DNA of 64,000 bases from Paramoeba atlantica (GCA_977017575.1 CDRNVI010000060.1:62001-126000); one strand, 5' to 3'. Shown: positions 29,588-39,562, counted from the first letter of the stretch. Notes: generated from the sequence alone by a model not told the origin. Program-made: numbers and translations.

Positions 29588-32500
29588 TCACCAGCACGTG
29601 CCCTCACTCCACTGCTCAATGCCGCGATTATTAAAAATTTTGAAACTGCCACTAAGGGCTCTTGTTACCATATGCTGACGACATCGCGAGGCGGTGGTCT
29701 TGTTTCCACCAAAAAGGGAGTTCAGTGCTCGAGTTGAGCTGTTGAGCTTTCCTCTGGCACCTACTTCAATGGCCAGGAGAAAAGTGGCTGGGTTCGACAT
29801 TTTCCGTTGTAGATACATATGTCCATACTTCTGCATCTTCCGTTCGTGTGAGGAGATAAAGTTTTCCTCCCACGGAGATGTCAGTTCTAGTATGAACTCA
29901 GAACCGTTCTTAAGTTGGACCCATCCATCAGGTCGGAGGGACGTTTCTTGCCCGCTCAGCCAGGTTGGCGGATTCTGATGGTGAGCGAGGTCAAAGTGAT
30001 ACTGTGCGGTTTCGGGGGATTGTCGAATAGCATCTGCAAGGGCGTGTAGAATGAGGTTGTGACGGAAGGTATACCGCCCCTGTTGCAGGGCGGCCTTGCA
30101 GCCTGTTAGAACGTGGCGCACAGTTTGTACGTCTTCTGAGCAAATGGGGCATTTACGGTTCGTGTGGTAACTGAGGCCCCAGCGGTGTAAGGCGGATCGG
30201 GTCGGAAGCGGTGTCTGTGTCAGAACAGATGAAGCAAGTCTGGAGAGCGACGTACTTTTAATATTGCACAGAGCAGCAGCGAAGTCTTTCGCGAGGTCGT
30301 CTTCTGTAGCCATGCGAAACCACTGCCCCGCGATTGGTGCTCGACGCTGCACAGCTTCTGAGAGATGTCTTTCGTATTCATGTTCAATGTACTGCCGTGT
30401 CGATGCGTGATTTCCACTGCGGTCGTACAACTCGACGACTGGTCGCACTTGTCCGGAAGAACGTTTGTCGTGTTCACGACGGATGCGATATCTCAGCGCT
30501 TGTTGCACTGCTGGATCACGAGATTTTTTCATCTGTTCAACTGCTGTGCCTGTGCAGAGTAACCAAAGCTTAGACAGGCTGGTGAGAGCCCAGCCGCGTT
30601 CAGAGTACAGAACTTCGCTCGTAGCTGTTTTGGCCATGTTTATCCATTTTCGAATGTGTCTCGTCGCATATTTTTGTAGTCGAAGGATAAAGTTTAGTGT
30701 CATTCCTGGATTGACCGTGAGCACATATCGCAGGCGAGATATGATTACGTTATTATAGGCCCAGAGACGAGCGGGGGTATCTAGGGCACTATTGGATACA
30801 TTGTTCAACCAAAATCGTAGCTGCTTTAGGAGACTTTTGAACAGTACTTTCCCTTGTTGGGTCCCCGGCGCGAGTGTCATACCTAGGAACTGACTTCCTT
30901 TGTCGCAAACGTTGGGAATACTCTCACCGTATGCCAAGATACGGGGTCTGTGGGTCTTATATCCGCCTTCTGCTACAGACATGTGTTGGAGACGACATTT
31001 CGGTACGTTAAGGCGCATGCCTAACCTGGAAAGCATGTTCATCAGGGCGTTCGTCACGTGTTGCATTTTTTCAGCCGAGTTCGTGATGATAGCCAGATCG
31101 TCTGCAAAGGCTTTTAAGAACGACTCTTGGTTGCCCCATTTAATACCATAGCTAGGGAAGCTCGATCGGAGATGTCGTAGAACCACTTCTATGGCGAGAT
31201 TGAATAGTACGGGGGATAGTGTGTCGCCCTGGAGAACACCTCGTTTGACGGGGATGTGTTGGGTCAGCCCTTCCGAACATTTGATCCGGATAGTCGCATC
31301 ATGGTATAGGGAGCGGATGTACGCGATGATTTGAGGTGATACATTTGCCCACGTTAGGACTTGAAAGAGAATGGAGTGTGGGAGAGAACCAAACGCGTTC
31401 TTTAAGTCAAATTGACCAAGGCAGTATTGTCGTTTATGCTGTCGTTGAAAGTCCAATAGTTCACAGAGTGACTGGGTATGCTCGATAGTTCCATTTACGT
31501 TTGGCAAAAATCCTTTTTGTATGGTTGTGTCAATTATTCCTGTCGTCACAGCATGGCTCAAGATTCTGTGGCCAATAATGGAGTGGAGTAACTTACCAAG
31601 GCAGCTCGTAAGACTGATGGGTCTCCAGTTGGACAATTGGTTGGGAGCTCCGCCTTTGTGAATGAGTCGGGTGACGGCCTGTTTCCAATAGGGAGGGCTG
31701 ACCGAATGCTTCAGTACGTCATTGAAGACTTGCGCGATGAACGGGTAGAGCTCTTCGCAGCGTCGAAGAAATGCGTTTCCCACGGTATCGGAGCCTGGGG
31801 CAGCCGAGGGGCGTTTCGAGGAGATTGCCACTGCTATGGTTGGTACGTCGATTGCTTCCCATTCCATTGCATTCTCTAGATCCAGGCCAAGGAGGTTTGT
31901 TGGAGGTAGACTATGATCTTCCGTGTCTGTGCTTAACAATTCTTGGAAAAATGTTTCGATAGCTGCTTGCGAGCAGTCTGGAAAGGTTGCCGGCTGATTT
32001 ACCAGTTGCTCGTTCTTGTCAAGACACTCTCCGGCTGCTGTCCAAGGGTTTCTTTGGAACCTGTCCATCATCCAGCGTTTCTCTCGTTCTTGTTTGACTA
32101 GTTTCGCTTCTTCCGTGTACAGCTTATGCGCTTTGGTCGCTTCTTTTATGTTGCCGATCAAGCGGTCCCTTTCTGAGCGTCCGTGGGTAAAGGAAAGAGT
32201 ACGTTTCAGTTGACGGATGTGTCCTGCTAGTTGCTTCGCAGAGCGGTCATAGCTAAGGGGTCGTGTGGGGCGTTTCGCATGGCCAATTTTGGAGCGCAAT
32301 TTGAACCCTTTGGTGGGGTCGAGTTCCCGTACAACTTCATAAACCGAGACCGCCATGCAAGCTGTCAGTAATTCCGTATGTAGTAGGGCTTCGCTCGGGG
32401 TTGATGCAGGCTTTAAGTACTTTTTACATCTATCCATGGCCTTCTTTATTGCCAGCTGCCATTGGTCCTGTGAGAGGCTTATCATGACCCGCCCTCCTTC

Positions 32501-34312
32501 GATCGTACGCATGGTGCTTAACAAGTATTCAGCCGTCTCGGTGTCTAATATGTTTTCATTTCGAGATCTATTCCTCTGTGAGTTCAGGATCGTGCTGTCA
32601 TTCGGCCCGTGGGTCTGCCGTGGTCCGCCCCGCGGTGGGAGAGTCTGGGTAAGCGTCTGTGTGTTACTTTCAGTTCCGAAGGTTGGCGCTGGTTCCGAGG
32701 TTACGTTGTTCACCGGTGGATGTGCTGGTTGTCGTGGAGACTGATTGATGCGGGTTTCTTCGGAGGCATTTGTGAAGCGTCTTTCGTGGCGCTGATCTCG
32801 TGGTGAACTCCGTGCGGCGCCTATTTTGGTTTCTACCTGTCTTTGGGGCTCAGAAGATGCGGATCTTTCGCTGTGACCAGCAGGTGCTTGTCCGTTTGTC
32901 TCGTTGTTAGACAGATTCCACGAGAAGAGGTTGCGTAGGCTCCAGCGGGTGGGTTCCTGCCGAGCGTCCTGAGGGGGGCTGAGTACTCCCTCCTTACAAC
33001 ATTGGTGTTTGCATTCGGCCTTGTTGCGGCATACGTGCTTGCAGGGCCTGCGCGAGAGTTCTTGTTCTTCCGACGTTGTTATGTGATGCAGATTTCTGTC
33101 TGGCGGTGTCTGAGTGCGTGGGGCGGGTGAGGGAGGGGTGGCAATTACTGTTGTTTCTTCGTTTAGGGATTCAAGTCTTCTAGGGTCGATCTTTACCCCA
33201 ATCTTGCAACACATGTGCTTACATTGTTGCTTGTTTTGGCAAATGTGTTTACATGATCGTCGAGGTGTCGCGCATGTGCTAGACGTTTGTTCATCTCGAA
33301 GCCATGGTGTAGCATCAGGCCTGGCATCAGACTTTTGGATTGCACTATCTGCTCTCTGCATATCTGGGTGAGGTGAGGGGTGGTCCATAGGTTCGGGGTC
33401 AATACTGATCTTGCAACATTGGTGGAGGCATATGCGCTTGTTCAAACATCGATGAGCACACGGTTGAGTACGGCTGGGTCGAGCTTCGTGGTTGGGGGTT
33501 GGTTCGTCCGTTGTACGAGGCAGCGGATGACTTCTGTTTGGTGCGTGGCCACCCGGTTCCTCTGGACGATTGTTGGTGAGCTCGGGTTCCATCCCAACTT
33601 TGCAACACGGGTGGAGACAGGTGCGTTTATTCAAGCAGCGGTGGGCACAAGGTTGTTGCCGCACTGTCCGCGTTCCTTGTCCCGCCGCCTGGTTGGGCTT
33701 CCCGATCAGGAAAGGTTCGCCGTACTCAATCCTAGTTCTCCCAAGAGCCTTTTCCCAAGAGCCTTCATCGTGTACTTCCTTAGTGTGGACGTGGGTTAGG
33801 TCGAACGCCGCAAGTCCCGAGATGTTGTTCCCAGCCAGTTTCTTCTTGATGGTGCGTCCAAGGGTTCCAGGACAAGAGTACTGTTTATCTAGCTGTAGAG
33901 ATGCGTCTGCGTGTGCTGTCGCCCAGCTAGTGTGCCGGAATATCCTGTGTGGCGGTGCAATTTCGCGGAATACGAAATGTTCGCATGCTTCCTCGTTCAT
34001 TACGTCTTGTAAAGTGCATTTTTCTACTAATATACCATCAGACCGCTTTGCTCCTGTTTCAAGGGTTCGTGCTAAGGAAAGTTCCGCTGAAATTTCGGCA
34101 TTGAAGTGCCTCTTCTTGGTTAGAAAACAAGCCGCCGCGTGGATGTCAGGGAAATAGAGCCATGATGTGGAAGTTGAGTGTCTTATTTTTACAGAAATCG
34201 CACTTTTTTGTGTGAAGTTGAAGGTATGCTTGCGTGAAGGTTTTGCGCCAGCAGATCCTCGAGGGAGGTCGCCTTGCGCCTGGGGGGCAGAGGTAGTGGT
34301 GTGGAGTGACAT
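29588..34312 (-). CDS. LINE ORF: four zinc motifs, reverse transcriptase, CCHC knuckle, restriction-like endonuclease
   Basis: An uninterrupted ORF of about 1570 residues from the Met at 34312; the frame stays open further upstream but through a simple repeat. A first region of unknown fold is followed by four motifs of the form CxHxCxNKxxCxHxCCK (about 33598-33655, 33412-33465, 33203-33257 and 32992-33043), resembling the small zinc motif I recall from HFM1-type helicases. The reverse transcriptase has NWRPISLTSCLGK, QFDLKNAFGSLP, LQGDTLSPVLF, FADD (about 31100) and FLGMTLAPG. The C terminus has the knuckle CPICSEDVQTVRHVLTGC and the nuclease blocks RPDGW and LELTSPWEEN. All expected catalytic residues are visible, so it may be active. 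It is sense to the host genes and inserted in an LRR gene. Confidence 0.92.
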   Translation of the reverse strand: MSLHTTTSAPQAQGDLPRGSAGAKPSRKHTFNFTQKSAISVKIRHSTSTSWLYFPDIHAAACFLTKKRHFNAEISAELSLARTLETGAKRSDGILVEKCTLQDVMNEEACEHFVFREIAPPHRIFRHTSWATAHADASLQLDKQYSCPGTLGRTIKKKLAGNNISGLAAFDLTHVHTKEVHDEGSWEKALGRTRIEYGEPFLIGKPNQAAGQGTRTVRQQPCAHRCLNKRTCLHPCCKVGMEPELTNNRPEEPGGHAPNRSHPLPRTTDEPTPNHEARPSRTQPCAHRCLNKRICLHQCCKISIDPEPMDHPSPHPDMQRADSAIQKSDARPDATPWLRDEQTSSTCATPRRSCKHICQNKQQCKHMCCKIGVKIDPRRLESLNEETTVIATPPSPAPRTQTPPDRNLHHITTSEEQELSRRPCKHVCRNKAECKHQCCKEGVLSPPQDARQEPTRWSLRNLFSWNLSNNETNGQAPAGHSERSASSEPQRQVETKIGAARSSPRDQRHERRFTNASEETRINQSPRQPAHPPVNNVTSEPAPTFGTESNTQTLTQTLPPRGGPRQTHGPNDSTILNSQRNRSRNENILDTETAEYLLSTMRTIEGGRVMISLSQDQWQLAIKKAMDRCKKYLKPASTPSEALLHTELLTACMAVSVYEVVRELDPTKGFKLRSKIGHAKRPTRPLSYDRSAKQLAGHIRQLKRTLSFTHGRSERDRLIGNIKEATKAHKLYTEEAKLVKQEREKRWMMDRFQRNPWTAAGECLDKNEQLVNQPATFPDCSQAAIETFFQELLSTDTEDHSLPPTNLLGLDLENAMEWEAIDVPTIAVAISSKRPSAAPGSDTVGNAFLRRCEELYPFIAQVFNDVLKHSVSPPYWKQAVTRLIHKGGAPNQLSNWRPISLTSCLGKLLHSIIGHRILSHAVTTGIIDTTIQKGFLPNVNGTIEHTQSLCELLDFQRQHKRQYCLGQFDLKNAFGSLPHSILFQVLTWANVSPQIIAYIRSLYHDATIRIKCSEGLTQHIPVKRGVLQGDTLSPVLFNLAIEVVLRHLRSSFPSYGIKWGNQESFLKAFADDLAIITNSAEKMQHVTNALMNMLSRLGMRLNVPKCRLQHMSVAEGGYKTHRPRILAYGESIPNVCDKGSQFLGMTLAPGTQQGKVLFKSLLKQLRFWLNNVSNSALDTPARLWAYNNVIISRLRYVLTVNPGMTLNFILRLQKYATRHIRKWINMAKTATSEVLYSERGWALTSLSKLWLLCTGTAVEQMKKSRDPAVQQALRYRIRREHDKRSSGQVRPVVELYDRSGNHASTRQYIEHEYERHLSEAVQRRAPIAGQWFRMATEDDLAKDFAAALCNIKSTSLSRLASSVLTQTPLPTRSALHRWGLSYHTNRKCPICSEDVQTVRHVLTGCKAALQQGRYTFRHNLILHALADAIRQSPETAQYHFDLAHHQNPPTWLSGQETSLRPDGWVQLKNGSEFILELTSPWEENFISSHERKMQKYGHMYLQRKMSNPATFLLAIEVGARGKLNSSTRALNSLFGGNKTTASRCRQHMVTRALSGSFKIFNNRGIEQWSEGTCW

Positions 34313-34347
34313 GCCCCTGTAGGGGTGATAACAGTTAGTACAAAAGA

Positions 34348-34375
34348 CAACAAGGTACAGAAACTGTATCTTTAT
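34348..34375 (-). other. Spliced-leader-like core, copy C, at the 5' end of the long LINE
   Basis: Minus strand: ATAAAGATACAGTTTCTGTA, then CCTTGTTG, ending 35 bp before the LINE start codon. The base after TTG is T, so no donor site follows. Together with copies A and B this puts a leader-like core at the head of three neighbouring insertions. Confidence 0.65.
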
Positions 34376-34444
34376 GATCTTTATAATCTTTATAAGTATG
34401 ATTATAAGTATAATCATTATAAATCTTTATAATCTTTATGATCT
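34376..34444. repeat. ATAAAGAT simple repeat between the leader-like core and the cut LRR gene
   Basis: Variants of ATAAAGATT and ATAATC fill the gap between the truncated LRR gene and copy C. The unit is the same as the ATAAAGAT that begins copy C, so the array may have grown from the 5' part of the leader-like core. Confidence 0.65.
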
Positions 34445-34819
34445 TTATAATCTCTCCAAACTTCGAGGCAATAAAGAAAAATCGACAGTGCCACTCAACG
34501 CATTGTTGGAAACATCCAAACGTTTTACAGATCGTGTATGTTCCCAATGCAATGTCCCACACAATTTTCGACCATACCAAGCAATGACAATAACTTCCCC
34601 CTCGTCATTGCCTACCACTCCATCCCACGCATATGCAGGTGTGGCAGTGCTCGACGACTCATGTGGGCTTTCGACATCGCTAATAAACTTTTCAAGTTCG
34701 TATTCCTGTGGAAGAAATGCGCCCCTTACCTTTGCCGCACGTGACGTTGAGCTCCCGGAAGTGTTTGTGAAATGAGGATGACGGCCAAAAAATGCATAGG
34801 GCAAATTGTACTTATACAA
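34445..34819 (-). pseudogene. LRR gene, 5' half, cut by the LINE insertion (125 aa left)
   Basis: The family stretch KVRGAFLPQEYELEKFI is intact. In the cap both cysteines are gone (PAYAWDGVVGN where paralogues have C-x-W and V-x-C). Two repeats remain, and the frame then enters the ATAAAGAT array. The missing 3' half may be represented by the fragment at 28842-28924. The loss of the cysteines suggests decay, before or after the insertion. Confidence 0.75.
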
Positions 34820-34862
34820 AATACTTATACGAAGTGAAACATAAAATCTGATGTATTGCTTA

Positions 34863-35786
34863 AGAATTTGGGTGAAATTAAAGCAAAATTCGCCTTTTTT
34901 GAAAAAAAAAGTAAAGTCGTCCCCACTAAAAATAATTGTATCTTTTTTTGTATCGTATCACGTATTTCCACTTTTTCCTTTATTTTTCAGATTCAGACTC
35001 CTCAACTCCAACACATGCCCTGTAAAGGATGCAACGGTTTCGCTTGCCGAGGAAATCTCACTTTGAGCAAAGTTTCTGTGTGGAGCGAATCGAAATGCAG
35101 GGAGTGGTTAAGAACCCATAAGTTGGTGGCTCAGAAGGTTGTATGTTATAAAAGACTACACAAGGCGCCCTATACTATGCACGTCACTGACGGGAAATGG
35201 AGGTGTACTAAAAAATGCAAAGGAATGTACGCCACCTTAGGACCTCTCGTACCTGGAAGGGCACAAAGAAGTGCAAAGCAAACATTAAAGTACATAATTT
35301 TGTACGCTCGTGGTGGACGACATGCGGATTCGGCAGCGGAGACAGAACTTAGTCAGCAGACCATTGTGTCTCTAAGGCAATGGATGGATGGGATGATGAA
35401 TAGCGTGAACCACCGCCGAGAATGGATAACAGAAGAGGGTGTCCACACGAACACTGTGGAGTGCGCGAATTCGGTGGCGAAGAAGAGACTTAATCGAGAA
35501 GGAAACGTATTAGGAAGGAAAAAGGATAAACGGGCAGATCGTGTGCAAGCCAATGCTGAAAAATGCAACGGCAGCCTACGGTACAATGGCGGCGATGTAA
35601 TGCTGCGCATCCTACAGAATCTACAAGATCATTGTCATTGTATTCATTTATAAGTCTTGTCCAAGTATTTAAGTAGAAAACTAGAAGCGGAAAGTGTTGA
35701 TTTCATTGCACAAAATTTTTGAAAACCGCAAAAAAAAAACTTTTTTTAAAAAAAGGCGAATTTTGCTTTAATTTAACCAGAATTTG
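34863..35786 (+). mobile_element. Merlin transposon with exact ends and 8-bp target duplication
   Basis: The element is 34871-35778, with inverted repeats of about 30 bp (left starts GGTGAAATTAAAGCAAAATT; one or two mismatches to the right end). The direct repeat AGAATTTG lies on both sides at 34863-34870 and 35779-35786. Merlin elements are known for 8-9-bp target duplications. The clean ends suggest a fairly recent insertion, just upstream of the cut LRR gene. Confidence 0.9.
34990..35653 (+). pseudogene. Merlin transposase with internal deletion
   Basis: The open frame 34856-35653 crosses the left inverted repeat, so the real start is probably MPCKGCNGFACRGN at about 35015. It has a CxxC-containing N terminus and a helix-turn-helix-like stretch (about 35330-35400). 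The catalytic-end block REWITEEGVHTNTVE follows, with the last acidic residue. The central part carrying the first two catalytic Asp (compare VDETFIGKR at 53.65 kb) is missing in frame, so the product should be inactive: an internally deleted but uninterrupted copy. Confidence 0.7.
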
Positions 35787-36128
35787 AGTAATAAAGAAGT
35801 AAAGGACTTGAATAACTGAACAAATCCTTCCCCAAAGATAGGCTCAAAGTGGCCTATGTTCTTTCGTTATGGGAACACCATTCTGATGGCGACGAACTCA
35901 TGAACTTCCTCAAGCGAATGTTCAATGTTTAATGAGCTCTCGAATCCGGTGCTATTTTCCAAAACTCGATAAGTTTTACAAATTTTAGACCCCCTAGATT
36001 TTCGTGCATCCTCCTGTGTGGGGGAAAACACATTCAAATTCACTGGTTCGCTTCGAATATGGTGCTAGTAGCGCCGAAATAATGTTGAAACTGTCATGCT
36101 AAGTTCTACGAGAAAACTGCCCTGACGC

Positions 36129-36437
36129 TTGGCTCCGGAATCTAGAGTCGCAGCTACTGTGCTGCTTGGACAAACTAAAAAAGTGGTTCCTGACGAGATT
36201 GAAGAATTGTGTATTAAGCTTGACCAGGTCCGTTCGTCTACCGAAAAGCACCGATTCTTTGCAAAGTACACTCCTTTCATATTGAAGGCTGTTGAAACGG
36301 TGAGAAGAACTCGTGTTGTGGTGATTCCGAAACTCGGAGGCATAGCAAGATGGTGCGTGGACAGGTTTACTGTTATTTATGAGCATGTTATCTTCGCCTT
36401 TTGCGGTATGTTTTTAGTGGGCCTTTTTTGGTTTTGA
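36129..36437 (+). pseudogene. hAT transposase fragment
   Basis: The piece VVVIPKLGGIARWCVDRF matches APVCKTPKLGGVTRWSS in the hAT transposase at 43.6-45.7 kb, and the preceding helices also align. It is a short internal fragment, on the plus strand. Confidence 0.55.
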
Positions 36438-37149
36438 ATGCACCTACTTTTTAATGCAGTGACACTATTGTCAATGTAAATACTAAGTGTAAAATACACG
36501 TAGTATTTACGAACACAGTTATTATTTACATATTCGTATTATTTACATGTAAATAATAACTGTGGGGGTTGATGCTTCCCTTGCGCAAAGACGATCAACG
36601 TCCGTGCATGCTCCATCCTTACAAATGCTTGATTACAAGGATTGTTGAGGAGCTCCTTTTTTATGGAATACCGGTTGAGAAATGTCTACTTTGGTCTTCA
36701 CTTCGCGAAACCGTGACGGGTTTGATTATTAATGATGCAAATACAAAATATCTTGTAGATCAAGTAAAAGATAAAGCTAATCAGCAACGGTCTCGCCGAG
36801 CGTGAGGAATCTTTTGCGGGAGAACAAGTAATTCGAAAGATGAAAAGCGTAGCGCAACTCCAGTAGTTGCAATTTCCTTGGACGGGGGTCTTTTGCCGCC
36901 ATTTGTCGTATGGAGCGGTAAAGAAGGCTACGCAGGGGTCACGTGCAAACTTTTTCACAAGATATTCCGTACCAAACCCAAAATCATTATAAAGATTGAT
37001 ACGGAAGCTTACATGAATATCTGCAATCCGCGCTTAATCCTTACTACGAAACAACAAAAGAACTTAACGAATAAGGATTTTCTTTTGGGGGAAAAAGAGG
37101 GTGATTCCACCAAAAATAATGGATTATCTACTTTTCATGAATGGTAAAT
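36438..37149 (+). other. Possible DDE transposase remnants
   Basis: Two short open pieces (36569-36805 and 36878-37147) are protein-like. The second begins VVAISLDGGLLPPFVVWSGK, which resembles the strand and PP block before the second catalytic Asp of pogo-type transposases. I cannot place them in a family with confidence. An ATTTACATGTAAAT palindrome and related repeats at about 36470-36560 lie between the hAT piece and these. Confidence 0.3.
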
Positions 37150-37249
37150 TACGAAAATTTCCCATTATATTTTTCACATTCCTCATTTTTATCTGACTTC
37201 TACCCCTTTGCCTGAATTCGTTCGTTTTTTTATACTCCGGCAAAAAGCG

Positions 37250-37521
37250 AGAGTCATTGGATCTTTTCCCGGCTCTCATTCGGGAGTGTGAATTAATCGG
37301 CTGGAACCAAACGACGGAGATTCAAAGCCAAACATTTGAGCCTCTACTTCGGGGACGAGATCTTATTGGTGATGGACGGGGAAGGCATGGTCAAACGGGG
37401 GTTACGGTTTTGCAATCACCCAGCACATTTTGGGGGTGAGATAAAAGGGTGTGCGCTTGTTCTTGTCCCGACGCGAGAGCTCGCAGACCCGGTGGGGGTA
37501 ATTTTGCCGGAACAAATCTAA
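37250..37521 (+). pseudogene. DEAD-box RNA helicase fragment, N-terminal motifs only
   Basis: The translation reads CELIGWNQTTEIQSQTFEP then LLRGRDLIG, matching the Q motif of DEAD-box helicases (gW...T.IQ..., then l.GrDlIg). In another frame ALVLVPTRELA is motif Ia. The nucleotide-binding motif between them is degraded, and the rest of the helicase is absent. The Q-motif wording recalls the DDX47/Rrp3 group, but that is weak. It lies on the strand opposite to all host genes, which suggests a displaced copy. Confidence 0.65.
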
Positions 37522-37746
37522 CATTTTAACTTTTCCGTGGAAACTACTAAAAAATATTTCTTTTTTTTGCATTGTATGCGGTTAAACAGACAATACGATA
37601 TGTTTTTGTATTTCTTTTTTTTTAAAAACGCGTTTAACAATCTTTCCTCCTAGGTTCCGTGTTTTGGAAAACCCATTCTTTTAAAAAATCCCGGACACCA
37701 TTTTGAAGCATTTTTTAAAGTAACGCGGTAGTAACTAGAATAGATT

Positions 37747-38589
37747 TCACAATTTGACACAATTTGGAATCGACGCGGACTGAACGTGCAAATTATGTTT
37801 ATTTCCACTTAAATCCAGATTACGCATGGCTGAAGGCAATGTATCAAACCATACTTTCCCAGTAAATGCGTTGTCCCTAAGAGTTAGCATACGTAATGCG
37901 TGCGGAAGATTTCGAAACTCCAACTCACCATCAAGCCTATTCTGTGACAGGAATAAAATTTCCAGTTGCTTCGGAAGATTTGTTAAGTCCACGCTCCCAA
38001 CGAATCTATTTCCTTGAAGATAGAGTTTGAGTAGCGCTGCGGGCAACAAAGTTAAATTTATGCTTCCCGAAAAACAGTTCTGAGGCAAAGAAAACACTTT
38101 TAAAGAAGGGTGAAGTGCCGTCAGGTCAAGCTCACCGGAAAACTTTGTTCCAGATGACCAAAGTTCTTCGAACTCTTCGGGGAGGGATCCGGCATCAAAG
38201 GCTCCATGAAAGGGGTTATATTGAAGGTTTAAATAAGTGAGTTTAGGGGGAAGTGCAGCAACCGGAACAGTTCCACTAAGCCTATTACCTCCCACACGAA
38301 TATTGCTCACAGTGTGGGGTAGGCTGCTCCAGGTAAGATTACCCCTTACTACCATGGACGACCAAATGATGGATACGACTTCATCATCGGAATTACAAGC
38401 GACACCGACCCATAAACATGCCCGTGTTATATTCTTGGTAATTCCTGGCTTTGGCTCAAGATTCTCAATAAATTGTGCCATTTGTATGTCTTGTGAGAGG
38501 ATGGCTCCTCGCACTTTACCCAGACGTGTTCTCGTGCAGGTTGAATCTGCAAGTGCAGCTTTTCTGAGGATTTGAAATGACATAGACAT
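37747..38589 (-). CDS. Leucine-rich-repeat protein (280 aa)
   Basis: The N terminus MSMSFQILRKAALADS has a short hydrophobic stretch. LGKVRGAILSQDIQMAQFI follows, then a cap in which ACLWVGVAC replaces the usual wording. Eight repeats of 23 residues follow, and the third carries ELWSSGTKFSG as in the 7.7, 11.8 and 14.7 kb paralogues. There is no anchor. It is the upstream-most clear member of that subgroup, about 26 kb from the duplicated pair, with intervening insertions. Confidence 0.85.
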   Translation of the reverse strand: MSMSFQILRKAALADSTCTRTRLGKVRGAILSQDIQMAQFIENLEPKPGITKNITRACLWVGVACNSDDEVVSIIWSSMVVRGNLTWSSLPHTVSNIRVGGNRLSGTVPVAALPPKLTYLNLQYNPFHGAFDAGSLPEEFEELWSSGTKFSGELDLTALHPSLKVFSLPQNCFSGSINLTLLPAALLKLYLQGNRFVGSVDLTNLPKQLEILFLSQNRLDGELEFRNLPHALRMLTLRDNAFTGKVWFDTLPSAMRNLDLSGNKHNLHVQSASIPNCVKL

Positions 38590-38624
38590 GTAATAACTAC
38601 AATGTATGAGTCATATATGAATGT

Positions 38625-39562
38625 GTGGTACCCACTACACCATTCACATATAGACTACTGTTAGACCCCCGACATACATGTTTTCTCCTCCCTGACTATC
38701 TTATATTTTTGTTTCCTACCGTATACCCCCCCCCCCGAGTAATAGAACCGATTTTGGGCCAAAATGACCAAATCCTTGTTACTGGGGGGGGGGTATGTTT
38801 TATTGGTGGGGAAAGACCTTTTTTGTTCATGAGTGCGTTGATTTTCTGTCCAGCCAGCCCGACAACCACGCCATTTGCTCCCGCCCAGCTACCCCCACCT
38901 GCCCAGCCACCCCCACCCCCCTTCCAACCACCCTCCCGAGCCACCTTATAGCTATGCTTAAGATCACCGATAAGCTGTATGCTTTGGACTCCTCTTTTCT
39001 CGGCGGCATTTCACCCTTTGTTCCGTGCACCACGCATCATAGCTTTTATCGTGCTTTCGAAGATGCCTTTCTGCCGATATGTAATCGGTCTGTAGACCTC
39101 TTGCCGTCAAAAAACGTTTTTTGCTATTTTCAAGACACAATTTGCATTACACCATCTGCTTGTCGCCCTCTGCACGAGGTACTTGAGCAAAGAATTCTTT
39201 ACAAAAACCCGGGTGCGCTTTTCCATCAGAAAAAAGAATATCGTGTATTGTATAGAGGCCTACTAACAAACTGTAATGAATACAGGCGAATCAAAATCAT
39301 GATGAAAGAAAATTCTGCGATTCTAAAGTATACGATGAAAAAAAGTTTTTGAAAGTTTTTAGAAAAAAAATAAAGTAACTTTAAAGTACTTTCTTGAAAG
39401 TTTTAAAATCCGCGAACCCCGGATAAAACCGAAAGAATTTCGTAACAAACTTGTTTTAGAACAGAGTAATTGTTTTGAGAAAAAGAACCAAAATACAGAC
39501 TGAATTAGAATACTGACTTTGAAGCTGAACGGTTGCATTCCCGTATTACGTTGGTCTGAGAT
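38625..39562. other. Intergenic region with homopolymer runs and an unassigned plus-strand ORF
   Basis: C and G runs occur at 38729-38741 and 38785-38794. On the plus strand 38795-39352 is open for 185 residues, with a sequence I do not recognise (it contains CYFQDTICITPSACRPLHEV). It is opposite to the host genes. I do not call it a gene; it may be part of an undefined element. Confidence 0.3.

Noticed and set aside
38795-39352. 185-residue plus-strand ORF as a host gene
   Set aside because: Opposite strand to all host genes, no recognisable family, and it starts in a low-complexity proline-rich stretch next to a G run.
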